DNA of 64,000 nucleotides from Helicobacter japonicus (GCF_000762845.2 NZ_JRMQ02000002.1:248001-312000), one strand, 5' to 3'. Positions 43,272 through 52,359 are shown, numbered from the stretch's first letter. Numbers and translations: made by a program. The notes: generated from the sequence alone by a model not told the origin.

Positions 43272-44672
43272 CTAATGCGATTCTCCCCATTTTAAGATAA
43301 ATTCACTTCCCTTATTGCACCCACTTTGACAAGTGATTGTAATCCCATAGAGTTCGCAGACGCTTTTAACGAGGCTTAAGCCTATGCCAAAGCCGCCAAG
43401 ATGAGATTCAAAGCGTGTATAACGTTCAAAGATTTTCTTTTGATTTTGCTCTTTTATCCCACAACCACTATCTTTAATACTTAAAAAATGCTTCTTTAAA
43501 ACGATGACAATCTCACCCCCTCTAGGCGTATATTTCACCGCATTGCTTAAGAGATTATCTACTAAAAGCTTCATATTATCCGCATTTGCATTGATAAATG
43601 AGGGATTGATTTCTGTTTGCAAAGCAATGGCTTTTTGCGTGATTAAAGGCGTGAAATATTCTATTCTTTGTTTAAGAATCTTAGCCAAGTCAAGATTCTC
43701 TTTCGTGGCGTTTGTGAGAGGGAAATTAAAGGCAATGAGATTTTGATAAATTGACTTAAGGTTCTGCGCTCCAAGCTCTATGTAGCGGATTGTTTGAAGG
43801 TTTTTAGAATCTAGCTTTGTTTTATCTAGTTGTGCTACTCCCATTAAAATCACGCTTAAAGGCGTATTAATCTCGTGGGTGGAATCTTTAATAAAGTGAT
43901 TGAGCGTGTGGAATTTCTCCGCTACCGGGCGCAAAGAGAGTTTTACTAGAAAATACACAACAACTCCAATAGCTACAAGAGAGAAAATCAAAATGAGCGC
44001 GCTTTGCAATCGCAATTTATCTAGCTCACTTGCAATATAATTTGTTTGTATATTCTCCTCTAAGGGTTTTGTGGCAAAGTGGCTAGGTTGCCAGATTGTA
44101 GAGCCAATCAACTCGCCTTGCAAAATCAAAGAAAGCCCTAAATTATTAAAAACTTTAGATGTTTTCTCGTTTCTTTTGGGGAGATTATAAGGGGGCAATG
44201 TAAAAATTTTTTCTAAAGGAATGCGGCGAAAATTGACAAAAAACTGATTGTTTTCATAGAGGAGGTGTAGCTCCTTTTGGTGTGAAAGGATAGAATCCAA
44301 ATTTTTAGGCATTTGCGTAAGAGTGCTAAAAAGCACATTTTTATTTTTATCCACAAGCGCAAAGGGCGAGGAGATTTGCCCTTGAAGTTTGGAGAGAGAT
44401 TGCATATCAAGCTCTCTCACAGAGGTTTTAGAGGAATCTTGCTCCAATGTGGGAGAAATGAGATTTTGCGTGATAAAATCCACAAGATAAACATATTCAT
44501 TGCGCATTTGAATCATTTGTTGCAAGCGCAAGGAATTAATGCGGTTTTCGTAAAAAAGATAAAGAAAAATGCCTAAAAAAATCGCGCTTGTGCCGACATA
44601 AAGAAGCAAAATCTTAACAATGCTATTGTGGAATCCCTCATTAGTTTTGAAAGAAAAGGGTTGTGCTTTCAT
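43272..44672 (-). CDS. Two-component sensor histidine kinase
   Basis: The 466-residue protein has a membrane helix near the N-terminus, a periplasmic sensor of about 180 residues, and a second helix near residue 225. The HisKA domain has the phospho-acceptor in DSTHEINTPLSV (about residue 268). The catalytic ATPase domain has DNLLSNAVKYTPRGGEI, DSGCGIKEQN and GGFGIGLSLVK. It overlaps the response regulator gene by 4 bp. The ligand is not evident. It resembles acid- or metal-responsive kinases of the phylum only in general layout. Confidence 0.93.
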   Translation of the reverse strand: MKAQPFSFKTNEGFHNSIVKILLLYVGTSAIFLGIFLYLFYENRINSLRLQQMIQMRNEYVYLVDFITQNLISPTLEQDSSKTSVRELDMQSLSKLQGQISSPFALVDKNKNVLFSTLTQMPKNLDSILSHQKELHLLYENNQFFVNFRRIPLEKIFTLPPYNLPKRNEKTSKVFNNLGLSLILQGELIGSTIWQPSHFATKPLEENIQTNYIASELDKLRLQSALILIFSLVAIGVVVYFLVKLSLRPVAEKFHTLNHFIKDSTHEINTPLSVILMGVAQLDKTKLDSKNLQTIRYIELGAQNLKSIYQNLIAFNFPLTNATKENLDLAKILKQRIEYFTPLITQKAIALQTEINPSFINANADNMKLLVDNLLSNAVKYTPRGGEIVIVLKKHFLSIKDSGCGIKEQNQKKIFERYTRFESHLGGFGIGLSLVKSVCELYGITITCQSGCNKGSEFILKWGESH

Positions 44673-45352
44673 TGCAAGTCTTTACAATAACAATATCCAA
44701 AGCCCTTTTGGGTGATAATGCTTTCTTTGCCTAGAATCTTTCTTAAATTCTTGACATATACCCTTAAGGCTATTGCGCTAGGCTCTTCGTTGTATTCCCA
44801 AAGTGTATCAAAAATCTGCTCTAAAGAAACAAAGTTTTTGTGATGGGATAAAAGCAAGGCGAGCAATTCCTTTTCTTTTATTGTAAGAGAAATCATCTCA
44901 TCACCACGATAAAGGGCTTTGTGCGTGAGATTAAATTGTAATCCCTTTTGCTTATCCAAAGTCAAAAACTCATCATCATAGTGAAAGAATCGCCTTTTTA
45001 ACAAACTCGCAACGCGCAAAAGCAACTCATCTATATCAAAAGGCTTTTTGATATAATCATCACAGCCGCTGACATAACCTTCCTTTAAATCCTCTAGGCA
45101 AGCAAGTGAGGTTAAAAACACAGCGGGCGTATTTTTACCCGCTTCGCGCAGAGTTTTAAGCACTTCAAAGCCATTGCCTAAGGGAACTTTAACATCTAAA
45201 ATCCACAAATCAAAGTTTTTCTCATAAGCGCATTCTAATGCTTCCTCCGCATTGACACACAGGCTTACCTCATATCCCATGCTTTTTAAGCAGTCAAAAA
45301 GCATTTCAGAGAGCAAAGTATCATCTTCTAAAAGCAGAATCTTAGCTGCCAT
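44669..45352 (-). CDS. OmpR-family response regulator
   Basis: The protein of about 227 residues has a receiver domain with an acidic pocket near residues 10-11, phospho-acceptor Asp in LWILDVKVPLGNGF (about residue 53) and Lys in DYIKKPFDIDEL. A winged-helix DNA-binding domain follows ('EPSAIALRVYVKNLRKILGKE'). It is first in the operon with the histidine kinase, its certain partner. ATG 45352 is preferred to a TTG two codons upstream. Confidence 0.93.
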   Translation of the reverse strand: MAAKILLLEDDTLLSEMLFDCLKSMGYEVSLCVNAEEALECAYEKNFDLWILDVKVPLGNGFEVLKTLREAGKNTPAVFLTSLACLEDLKEGYVSGCDDYIKKPFDIDELLLRVASLLKRRFFHYDDEFLTLDKQKGLQFNLTHKALYRGDEMISLTIKEKELLALLLSHHKNFVSLEQIFDTLWEYNEEPSAIALRVYVKNLRKILGKESIITQKGFGYCYCKDLQ

Positions 45353-45423
45353 TACCAACCTTTTTATACTATTTTAAAATATGGATTATAGGCAAGAAAT
45401 CCTTTAAAAATCTCCTCAACTCC

Positions 45424-45792
45424 TTAACCCTTGAAGCAATTTCTCTTGATTTTTAAGCCTGATTCGCGGATTTGTTTGCCACTCATACTATCAGTTTTTG
45501 CCTGCATAGCTTGGCACACTTCGTTTTTATATACCATTTGTTGTATTGGTGTTCTTTGATATTTTGCCATTTTGAAGTTGTATTTCACGCTTTTTTTCAA
45601 AGCCTTAGCGTCAAAATAATTCATACTTTGCATTCTTTTGTGTAATTCCATTTTGTAATCAGGCACATCTTTTGCAGCAAGATTTGCGCCCGCTGCCACA
45701 AAGCTTTCATTAGAAAGCTTGCTAAAATCCGCGCCAAACGCACCAACACTAAGCAAACCAACAAGACAAAGACTAAATAAAGATTTTTTCAT
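45424..45792 (-). CDS. Exported DUF1104 protein
   Basis: The 122-residue protein has a Sec signal (cleavage after 'VGAFGA', about residue 20) and a DUF1104 domain ('DFSKLSNESFVAAGANLAAKD', 'KMELHKRMQSMNYFDAKAL'). This domain occurs in Helicobacter and Campylobacter periplasmic proteins of unknown function. Two cysteines near the C-terminus (residues 93 and 119) could form a disulfide. It lies upstream of the two-component genes on the same strand and may be controlled by them. Confidence 0.85.
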   Translation of the reverse strand: MKKSLFSLCLVGLLSVGAFGADFSKLSNESFVAAGANLAAKDVPDYKMELHKRMQSMNYFDAKALKKSVKYNFKMAKYQRTPIQQMVYKNEVCQAMQAKTDSMSGKQIRESGLKIKRNCFKG

Positions 45793-45913
45793 AGGAAACT
45801 CCTTAAAGTAAATTCGTGCTGTAAAAACACGATGAAATTTAATCTAAGCAATATGAAACAAATATGAATAAAAAATTTGTATTTTAAATTTTCAAAATTC
45901 TTTTTGCTCCCCC

Positions 45914-45944
45914 TTGACAAACACTAAGTGTCAGGCTTTATAAT
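45914..45944 (+). promoter_or_regulatory. MerR-type promoter with 19-bp spacer (site F)
   Basis: TTGACA (45914-45919) and TATAAT (45939-45944) flank 19 bp with the perfect ACACT-A-AGTGT dyad. AGAATCTATTTT follows at 45948. It drives the aldo/keto reductase at 45979 and probably the AhpD-like gene behind it. Confidence 0.85.
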
Positions 45945-45978
45945 TCCAGAATCTATTTTCAATCAAAAAAGGATAAAA

Positions 45979-47109
45979 ATGCAAAAAGATAAAGAGCATT
46001 CAAGACGCGAGTTTTTAAAGACAAGTACAACACTTGCTGCAATAGCATTGTTAGGCACACAAACTTTTGTAAATGCTAAGGAGGCAAAAATGACAAAAAC
46101 AGCGATTCCACAACGAAAAATCGAGAATTTTCAAGTTTCAGCCATTGGTTTAGGTTGTATGGGAATGAGCGCAAATCACGGACCAGCAAGAGATAAAAAA
46201 GAGATGATTAAGCTTTTGCATAAAGCAGTAGATTTGGGATATAGTTATTTTGATACCGCCGAAGTGTATGGACCACACACAAACGAGGAGCTTTTAGGCG
46301 AGGCTTTAAAAGACTATAAAGACAAAATTATCATCAATACAAAATTTGGATTCTATTATCCCTTTGGCAAACAGCAGCTAGATTCTAGCCGCAAGTCTAT
46401 TATGCGCGCAGTTGATGGGAGTTTGAAGCGATTGCAGAGGGATTGTATTGACCTTTATACGCAACACAGAGTGGATATTGATACACCCATTGAGGAAGTA
46501 GCAGAGACGATGAAAGATTTAGTCAAAATGGGTAAAATTAAGGCGTGGGCGTTAGGCGAAGCAGGGATTAAAACAATACAAAAAGCACATAAAGTCTTTG
46601 CCCCTGTGGCAATGCAAAGTCAATACTCTATGGCATTTCGCGACTTGGAGAAAAATGGCATAATGGATACTTGCGAGAAGTTAGGAATCACTATTGTCGC
46701 TTATTCTCCGCTTGATAGAGGATTCTTAGGTGGGGATTTCACAAAAGATACGAAATTTCACCCCACCCTTGACTTCCGCGCGTCTATGCCGCGTTACACC
46801 AAAGAAGCCCTAGAGGCAAACCAAAGTGTGATTGAATTTATTAAAAAAGTAGCACAGAGTAAAAGCATTAATGGCAAACCTGCCACCATTGCACAAGTTT
46901 CTTTAGCGTGGATTCTCTCTAACAAAAGCTTTGTGATTCCAATCCCAGAGACAACAAAGATTCATAGACTAGAGGAGAATTTGAACGCAAGTTTATTAAC
47001 TTTTAGTCCAAGTGAGTTAGAAGAAATTAACAAGGAGTTAAGTAAGCTTGTAATTGTTGGCGATAGATACGCTCCCAATAGCGATGCCGCAAAGAGTGTG
47101 GGGCTGTGA
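45979..47109 (+). CDS. Tat-exported aldo/keto reductase
   Basis: The protein of about 376 residues has a Tat signal (SRREFLKTS, residues 8-16) and an AKR domain of the 'IGLGCMGMS' type. The tetrad motifs are YFDTAEVYG, INTKFGF and YTQHRVD. ATG 45979 follows AAAAGGA; an in-frame ATG at 45928 lies inside the promoter spacer and is rejected. Met38, at the mature N-terminus, is preceded by AAGGAGG (46078-46084) with five-base spacing. It looks like a functional or fossil start for a cytoplasmic form. Confidence 0.9.
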   Translation: MQKDKEHSRREFLKTSTTLAAIALLGTQTFVNAKEAKMTKTAIPQRKIENFQVSAIGLGCMGMSANHGPARDKKEMIKLLHKAVDLGYSYFDTAEVYGPHTNEELLGEALKDYKDKIIINTKFGFYYPFGKQQLDSSRKSIMRAVDGSLKRLQRDCIDLYTQHRVDIDTPIEEVAETMKDLVKMGKIKAWALGEAGIKTIQKAHKVFAPVAMQSQYSMAFRDLEKNGIMDTCEKLGITIVAYSPLDRGFLGGDFTKDTKFHPTLDFRASMPRYTKEALEANQSVIEFIKKVAQSKSINGKPATIAQVSLAWILSNKSFVIPIPETTKIHRLEENLNASLLTFSPSELEEINKELSKLVIVGDRYAPNSDAAKSVGL

Positions 47110-47172
47110 GATTATAAAGGCTTTTAGGCTTTGAATATTATTTTTTGTCTTTTTAAATTATAAGGAGGAACA

Positions 47173-48081
47173 ATGCGAAAGCACAAAGAATCGCTAGAGC
47201 GCAGGGAGTTTCTAAAGACTTCACTAAAAACTGCGGCGGGTTTAGGGGTTTTAGGTATCAGTGGCGTATATTTAACACAAAACCGCGCAAATGCGGCAAA
47301 TCCAATCCAACTAAAGGAGCAAACAATGAATCTTACCCCAAAAGCAAAACAAACTTTTGAAAAACTCTTTGGCAACACTGATGTGCCACTTGCAAAGAGC
47401 GACCCCGAGTTTTTTACCAATTATGTGAATTTCGCCTTTGATGAAGTCCCCACAGAATCTAAGCTTGAGCTTAAAGAAAGCTTGATGATTACTCTTGCCT
47501 CACTTGTAGCCATTCCTGCTTTGAGTGAGTTTAAAATTATCCTAAAGGCGACTTTGAAAAATGGCGTTGAACCTGTGGCAATCAAGGAAATTCTCTACCA
47601 AGCCACGCCTTATGTGGGTATGGGAAAGGTGCTAGATTTTATCAGTGCCACCAATGAAATCTTTACACAACAAGGAATCGCACTTCCTTTAGAGCCTCAA
47701 GGCAAGGTAGAATATGCCCAAAGAAGAGAAAAGGGGCTTGAAACCCAACGCACACTTTTTGGTGAAGCTATTGACAAGGGCAATGCAGCAGCACCAAAGG
47801 ATTATCAACATATCCGCACCTTTTTAAGCGCAAACTGCTTTGGGGATTATTACACGCGCGGTGGGCTTCCTTTGAAGTTTCGGGAGCTTTTAACCTTTGT
47901 ATATATTCTTTCAATGGGTGGGGCGGATTCTCAAGTGAGGGCGCATATTGCGGGAAATCTAAGAATCGGAAACGACAGAAAGAAGCTGATTGCAGTTGTT
48001 ACTGCACTTGTGCCTTATATCGGCTACCCTAGAAGCCTCAATGCCCTAAGTGCGCTTGATGAGATAGCACCCTTGCGCTAG
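47173..48081 (+). CDS. Tat-exported carboxymuconolactone decarboxylase-family protein (two domains)
   Basis: The 302-residue protein has a Tat signal (LERREFLKTS, residues 8-17; export region to about residue 42) and two tandem CMD domains ('KESLMITLASLVAIPALSEF' and 'RELLTFVYILSMGGADSQVRAH'). The AhpD CxxC is absent, so peroxide reduction is doubtful. Met52 is preceded by AAAGGAG (47313-47319) six bases before ATG 47326, which gives a plausible internal start. The gene follows the aldo/keto reductase under site F. Confidence 0.87.
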   Translation: MRKHKESLERREFLKTSLKTAAGLGVLGISGVYLTQNRANAANPIQLKEQTMNLTPKAKQTFEKLFGNTDVPLAKSDPEFFTNYVNFAFDEVPTESKLELKESLMITLASLVAIPALSEFKIILKATLKNGVEPVAIKEILYQATPYVGMGKVLDFISATNEIFTQQGIALPLEPQGKVEYAQRREKGLETQRTLFGEAIDKGNAAAPKDYQHIRTFLSANCFGDYYTRGGLPLKFRELLTFVYILSMGGADSQVRAHIAGNLRIGNDRKKLIAVVTALVPYIGYPRSLNALSALDEIAPLR

Positions 48082-48144
48082 AAAAAGTGGCATTTATTAG
48101 ACTTTTTTGCTATAATGTCAGGTTGTTTGACTTGGAGATAAGAG

Positions 48145-48861
48145 ATGACATTAGAAGAAATAAAGAGGCTTAGCCACAGGGAAAAAGATGATTTACAAAA
48201 TGAGCTGTGGGAGATTATCAAAGCAAATAATTTAAGTGAATTGAAAAAATTTTTACAATATTTTGATGATGTGCAACAGCTTTTTTATAGTCCAAACTTT
48301 GATGATGAGGAAGAGCCTATATTTAATGCCGCTATTACGCTTGGAAATGCTTGTCTCGTGTGTGATAGGACAAAAGATTTTGAAATTTTAGAGCTTTTAC
48401 TCCAATATGGGTTAAAGGCAAATGACGATGATGGCTATAACAATGCCTTGCAATATTATGTCGGTGCGGGTGGGCAGGATTCGCACATTATCTCCTTTTT
48501 GCTTGAGAGAGGGGCAGAGTTTGAAAGCTATGGCAAGGACGGCTGGAATTTTTTGCATCGTTGTGCCGATAAGCAAGAAATAGAAAAACTAAAAATTGCT
48601 TGTAAATATGGCGCAAACATTGATTCAAGGACGCAGATTCAAATAGGTAAGGATAAAATTTCCCAAACGCCCTTGATGATTCTACTTCTCTCTAACTCCT
48701 CCCCTAAAACACAGGAGATAAAAGCTCTCATTGCGCTTGGTGCAGATGTGAATGCGACTGATAAACGAAAAAGCGTTTTGGATATGGCATTGAATGAAAA
48801 GGATAAAGAGAGCTTAAAACAAGCGGGAGCGAAAAGCTATAAAGAACTTTGCGCTTTGTGA
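48145..48861 (+). CDS. Ankyrin-repeat protein
   Basis: The 238-residue protein has several degenerate ankyrin repeats, e.g. 'FEILELLLQYGLKANDDDGYNNAL', 'HIISFLLERGAEFESYGKDGWNFLH' and 'EIKALIALGADVNATDKRKSVLDMAL'. No signal peptide or membrane segment is seen. Ankyrin repeats mediate protein contacts; the partner is unknown. A TATAAT (about 48112-48117) and GGAG precede the ATG. Confidence 0.85.
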   Translation: MTLEEIKRLSHREKDDLQNELWEIIKANNLSELKKFLQYFDDVQQLFYSPNFDDEEEPIFNAAITLGNACLVCDRTKDFEILELLLQYGLKANDDDGYNNALQYYVGAGGQDSHIISFLLERGAEFESYGKDGWNFLHRCADKQEIEKLKIACKYGANIDSRTQIQIGKDKISQTPLMILLLSNSSPKTQEIKALIALGADVNATDKRKSVLDMALNEKDKESLKQAGAKSYKELCAL

Positions 48862-48923
48862 ATCTGAAGCTTGAAAAATATCTATTAGTAGCAACATTGA
48901 GTGTAAAGTAAGAATAGAATTAA

Positions 48924-50030
48924 ATGACAGCTCAAGCACATTTAGACAGAATCCAAACGATTAATCAAGGGAGTTTTTACACGCCGGATTTTATCGTACA
49001 CCTTGTGTATCAAATGCTTTTAAATTCTATTAGCAATCTACAAGATTATGTTTTGCTTGATAGCTCTTGTGGTTATGGGAGTTTTTTAAATTTAGAGGGA
49101 TTTAAGCAAAATATCGGTGCAGATATTGATAGTATTGCCCTATCAAAAGCAAAAGCATATTTTCAAGATTCTTACATGAAGCCCTTATTTATCCATGCTA
49201 ACGCACTCGCCGATGTCCAAAGAAATAAATTTAGGATTACAGAATCTGATAAGCTCATTATTATTGGCAATCCACCTTATAATGATAAAACCTCTATCGT
49301 GCAAAATCACCTTAAAAATGTTGATTCTATTCCTATGGATTCTCAACTTAAAGCGCGAGATATAGGCATTAGCTTTTTGCGCTCATTTGATATATTAAAA
49401 GCGGATTATATCTGTGTGCTTCACCCACTTTCTTATTTGATTAAAGAATCAAACTTTAAATCCTTAAAAAACTTTGCTAAACACTATCGCTTATTGGATT
49501 CTATGATTATTAGCTCACAAATCTTTTGCCCTAAATCTTTAGGATTTTTTCCTATTGTTATTGCCTTGTATGAAAGAGATAGTCAAGGAATGGATTATCA
49601 TTTTATTTGTAATTTTTCTTTTAAAACTCGTGAGGGCAAATCTTTTAAGCTCAATGATTTTGATTTTATCGCACAATATATTGATAAATATCCAAATAAA
49701 AAGCGTGTGGATTCAAAGCAAAAAGTAGCAATGTTTTATACTCTGCGCGATATTAATGCCCTCCGCCGCTCTAAAACATTTATAAGCAAAAATACTGCAA
49801 ATGCGGTGTATGTTACACAAGATAAATATAGTCTTTACTGCTATGTTGATGTATTTAAGCAAATCATCAAGCACATTCCTTATTATCTAGGAAATTGTGA
49901 TATTTTGATAGATTTTAAGAAGTTTCAAACTTTAGAATCTGCATTTATCAAAGCAAGTGAAAATAAGAATCTAAGTGAGGATATAGTGCAGTATTTTAAA
50001 GATTTGCTAGGAGAGCATTATGAGGATTGA
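48924..50030 (+). CDS. N6-adenine DNA methyltransferase of an R.PabI-type restriction system
   Basis: The 368-residue protein has a SAM motif 'LLDSSCGYGSFLNLEGF' (about residues 43-59) and catalytic GNPPYNDKTS near residue 114. NPPY is typical of N6-adenine methylases. It overlaps the following gene, an R.PabI-like enzyme, by 11 bp, so the two form a restriction-modification pair. If the family assignment holds, the likely target is the palindrome GTAC, known for R.PabI and related Helicobacter enzymes; this is inference. Confidence 0.88.
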   Translation: MTAQAHLDRIQTINQGSFYTPDFIVHLVYQMLLNSISNLQDYVLLDSSCGYGSFLNLEGFKQNIGADIDSIALSKAKAYFQDSYMKPLFIHANALADVQRNKFRITESDKLIIIGNPPYNDKTSIVQNHLKNVDSIPMDSQLKARDIGISFLRSFDILKADYICVLHPLSYLIKESNFKSLKNFAKHYRLLDSMIISSQIFCPKSLGFFPIVIALYERDSQGMDYHFICNFSFKTREGKSFKLNDFDFIAQYIDKYPNKKRVDSKQKVAMFYTLRDINALRRSKTFISKNTANAVYVTQDKYSLYCYVDVFKQIIKHIPYYLGNCDILIDFKKFQTLESAFIKASENKNLSEDIVQYFKDLLGEHYED

Positions 50031-50793
50031 AAGTGTAAAAGATAATAAAATTCGTGTAGAGATTCCGCTTACAACACAAAGCGGTAAGATTAGAGTAAAG
50101 ATAAGAAATAGCTTTTATGAATATGGAATCCCAACGGCAACAAAACAAATTCCATTCTCGCAAAAGCATTATATTGAATGGCAAATTGGCTATGATGTGG
50201 ATAAGAGCAACAAAGAAAAACTTGCTTTAAGCACCTTGCAAGAGACGCATTTTGTAGGAGCAAATGAGAAAAATAAGGCACTTTATGAGCTAAGTGAATA
50301 TTTGTATTATTTCGTGCAATGGGGGATTATCGACAAAGCAGAGATTGAAAATCTTTGCACATTTTTGCAGAATCTTAAAAATGAGGATTTTATAGACAGC
50401 AGAGAGGATTTACAGATTTTTAGAAGCCACCCAAAGCAGAAGCAAATTTTGGATATAGAGTTTTATGTAAGCGAAGTGAAATATCCGCTTTTAGTTCATA
50501 AATTTGGCAATTTTGATGTGTTGGTTGAAGTCATAATCAAAGAAAAGCAAAGAGCCATAGGAGTGCAACCTATGCTTTATGTGTGCTTTCCTATCACGGA
50601 ATTAGAATCTAAAGACAATACAACTTTTCTTGGAAGAGTGGCAAACACTAAAGAATACGGGATTTTATCATTAGATTTTAGACATAAGACATTTGTGCTT
50701 GAGTGTTTTAAGATTTTTGGAATCTTAAGCAAGAGTCATTGTTATGATGTGTTGCAGATTCTTCATTTGATAAAAAAGACACTTTTGAAATAG
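50020..50793 (+). CDS. R.PabI-family restriction enzyme (DNA glycosylase type)
   Basis: The 257-residue protein resembles the R.PabI family in its opening 'IPLTTQSGKIRVKIRNSFYEYG', in 'HYIEWQIGYDVD' near residue 49 and in 'FRHKTFVLECFKI' near residue 220. R.PabI enzymes do not hydrolyse the backbone directly: they excise adenine from the target and leave abasic sites that break. The overlap with the methylase gene supports the call. I recognise the family by motif memory, so a structure or profile search should confirm it. Confidence 0.72.
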   Translation: MRIESVKDNKIRVEIPLTTQSGKIRVKIRNSFYEYGIPTATKQIPFSQKHYIEWQIGYDVDKSNKEKLALSTLQETHFVGANEKNKALYELSEYLYYFVQWGIIDKAEIENLCTFLQNLKNEDFIDSREDLQIFRSHPKQKQILDIEFYVSEVKYPLLVHKFGNFDVLVEVIIKEKQRAIGVQPMLYVCFPITELESKDNTTFLGRVANTKEYGILSLDFRHKTFVLECFKIFGILSKSHCYDVLQILHLIKKTLLK

Positions 50794-50976
50794 GTTTTTG
50801 CACAAAAGATGATAATATCTATTTTTTATTAATGAAAAAATATCCTTTTATGCAAAATTTAGAATCTAAACATCTTAAAAATATTATTTACTTTTATCGG
50901 CAAAAATCCAATAACAATTAATGATTGTATGCGCATTTCATAGTTATGCTAAAACTCCCAAATAAAGATTGCAATC

Positions 50977-51023
50977 ACAATAAATTACAATGAAATTATG
51001 GTATAATAAAGTAATTTTATTGT
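50977..51023. promoter_or_regulatory. Toxin-antitoxin operator/promoter
   Basis: ACAATAAATTAC (50977-50988) and GTAATTTTATTGT (51011-51023) form a near-perfect inverted repeat that encloses a TATAAT (51002-51007). AAGGAG follows just before the antitoxin ATG. Antitoxin binding to such a site would give the usual autorepression. Confidence 0.6.
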
Positions 51024-51035
51024 AAGGAGTATAGA

Positions 51036-51326
51036 ATGCAAAGCGAAATGATTAATGTAACTTTTAGAATGGACAAGCAGGACAAGCAGGAATTTGAAAA
51101 TGTAATTCACGCTTTGGGACTTAATCTAAGCTCGGCTTTTAATATCTTTGCCAAAGCGGTGGTGCGGGAGAGTGGAATCCCTTTTGCACTTAAAGCGGAG
51201 ATTCCAAACGAAGAGACTTTAAGGGCGATGAGAAATGCAGACAATGATGTGAATTGCGAGGAATTTACTTTAGAGGAACTCATAGAAATTGCAAAACAAG
51301 CAAGGCTAGAAAATGTTGAATCTTAA
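51036..51326 (+). CDS. RelB/DinJ-family antitoxin
   Basis: The 96-residue protein has the ribbon-helix-helix pattern of DinJ ('MINVTFRMDKQDKQEFENVIHALGLNLSSAFNIFAKAVVRE', residues 5-45). A C-terminal toxin-binding segment follows ('NCEEFTLEELIEIAKQAR'). DinJ-type antitoxins bind their own operator and wrap the toxin. It overlaps the toxin gene by 14 bp. Confidence 0.9.
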   Translation: MQSEMINVTFRMDKQDKQEFENVIHALGLNLSSAFNIFAKAVVRESGIPFALKAEIPNEETLRAMRNADNDVNCEEFTLEELIEIAKQARLENVES

Positions 51327-51582
51327 ACAAGAAAAAAGCTTTGTAAAAGATTTGCAAAAGCACGGATTGAACAATAGCGAACTTGCAAAATTTGCTAAAT
51401 ATATCTCCCTACTTTGCGAGGGTAAGGCGCTGCCCCAAGAAGCAAACGACCACGCACTCAAAGGCACTTGGCTAGGCTTTAGGGAGTTTCACATAGGGGG
51501 CGATACGCTTGTGATTTATAAAATTTATGGCGACAATACACTAAAACTTATAAGGCTCGGTAGCCATTCCCAGCTTTTTTAA
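51313..51582 (+). CDS. YafQ/RelE-family mRNA interferase toxin
   Basis: The 89-residue protein matches YafQ in length and motifs: 'KSFVKDLQKHGLNN' at the start, 'LPQEANDHALKGTWLGFREFHIGGDTLVIYKI' near residues 40-71, and 'LIRLGSHSQLF' at the end. The His of the last motif is the catalytic-type histidine of YafQ. It would cleave ribosome-bound mRNA when released from the antitoxin. Confidence 0.92.
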   Translation: MLNLKQEKSFVKDLQKHGLNNSELAKFAKYISLLCEGKALPQEANDHALKGTWLGFREFHIGGDTLVIYKIYGDNTLKLIRLGSHSQLF

Positions 51583-51602
51583 GATTCAAACAAAATCCAA
51601 AC

Positions 51603-52178
51603 TTAAGGAATCCACTCTATAATAGCACCTTGTGGGCGATTTTTACGCCATTGCATAAACTCTTTAAAGTCTGTAATACCCTCTTGCAGCACGGCTTGAT
51701 AGTATTCTATTCCCGCGATTTTTAGGTTATCGGGCGTTTCAAACTTAAGCCTTAGAATCTGCTCTTTTTGCGCCTCGCTCATCACAGCAAGGATTCTTTG
51801 CGCCACTCTTTCAAAATACCCCGCATATTTGCTTCCTTGCACAATGTGAATCATATCTATTTGCCAAAGTTGCTCATCTTGGTAGAGTGCGTGCCACTCC
51901 AAATACTGATCTTCTTCCTCTAAAAGATTGCGATACTCTATGTGGATAATTTTGGGATTGTTTGCAAGTTTTGCTATGGCTGCGAAGCTTTGTGCAACCT
52001 CTAGTGTGGGCGTGTAGATATGGAAGTCAATGTCAAGATGTTTGCAAAGTAAGCCCATTTTGAGTGAGCCAATGAGGTTAATCTCTGCACCAATGCTTTG
52101 CCAACACTCCAAAACTTTGGTTTTCTCTATGATTTCAAAGGCTTTTTTCTGATTTTCTTGAGCGAGTTTTAAAAACAT
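51603..52178 (-). CDS. Nucleotidyltransferase-fold protein of unknown substrate
   Basis: The 191-residue protein has a polymerase-beta-like nucleotidyltransferase motif, 'INLIGSLKMGLLCKHLDIDFHIY' (about residues 34-56). The GS and the D-x-D pair are intact, with a possible third acidic residue in 'QIDMIHIV'. Homologous stand-alone proteins are found in gut bacteria without known function. It lies on the opposite strand between the toxin-antitoxin pair and promoter G. Confidence 0.7.
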   Translation of the reverse strand: MFLKLAQENQKKAFEIIEKTKVLECWQSIGAEINLIGSLKMGLLCKHLDIDFHIYTPTLEVAQSFAAIAKLANNPKIIHIEYRNLLEEEDQYLEWHALYQDEQLWQIDMIHIVQGSKYAGYFERVAQRILAVMSEAQKEQILRLKFETPDNLKIAGIEYYQAVLQEGITDFKEFMQWRKNRPQGAIIEWIP

Positions 52179-52297
52179 ATCGGGATTTCACTTAGAGATT
52201 ATTTTGCGCAATGCAAGGTGTGATTGTAATAGAAAACTACTTTAGAATCCCTAAACCTTATATATTCTTTAATTTTGTATAACTTGCAAGAATCCCC

Positions 52298-52328
52298 TTG
52301 ACAAACACTAAGTGTAAGGCTTTATAAT
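52298..52328 (+). promoter_or_regulatory. MerR-type promoter with 19-bp spacer (site G)
   Basis: TTGACA (52298-52303) and TATAAT (52323-52328) flank 19 bp with the perfect ACACT-A-AGTGT dyad followed by AAGGCTT. It drives the aldo/keto reductase and the hydrolase behind it. Confidence 0.85.
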
Positions 52329-52359
52329 ATCATTTTATTTTTCAATAAAAGGAGGTGTG

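Noticed and set aside
45928-45978. Upstream ATG extending the aldo/keto reductase by 17 residues
   Set aside because: The ATG lies inside the spacer of promoter F, upstream of the likely transcription start. ATG 45979 has a ribosome site and directly precedes the Tat signal.
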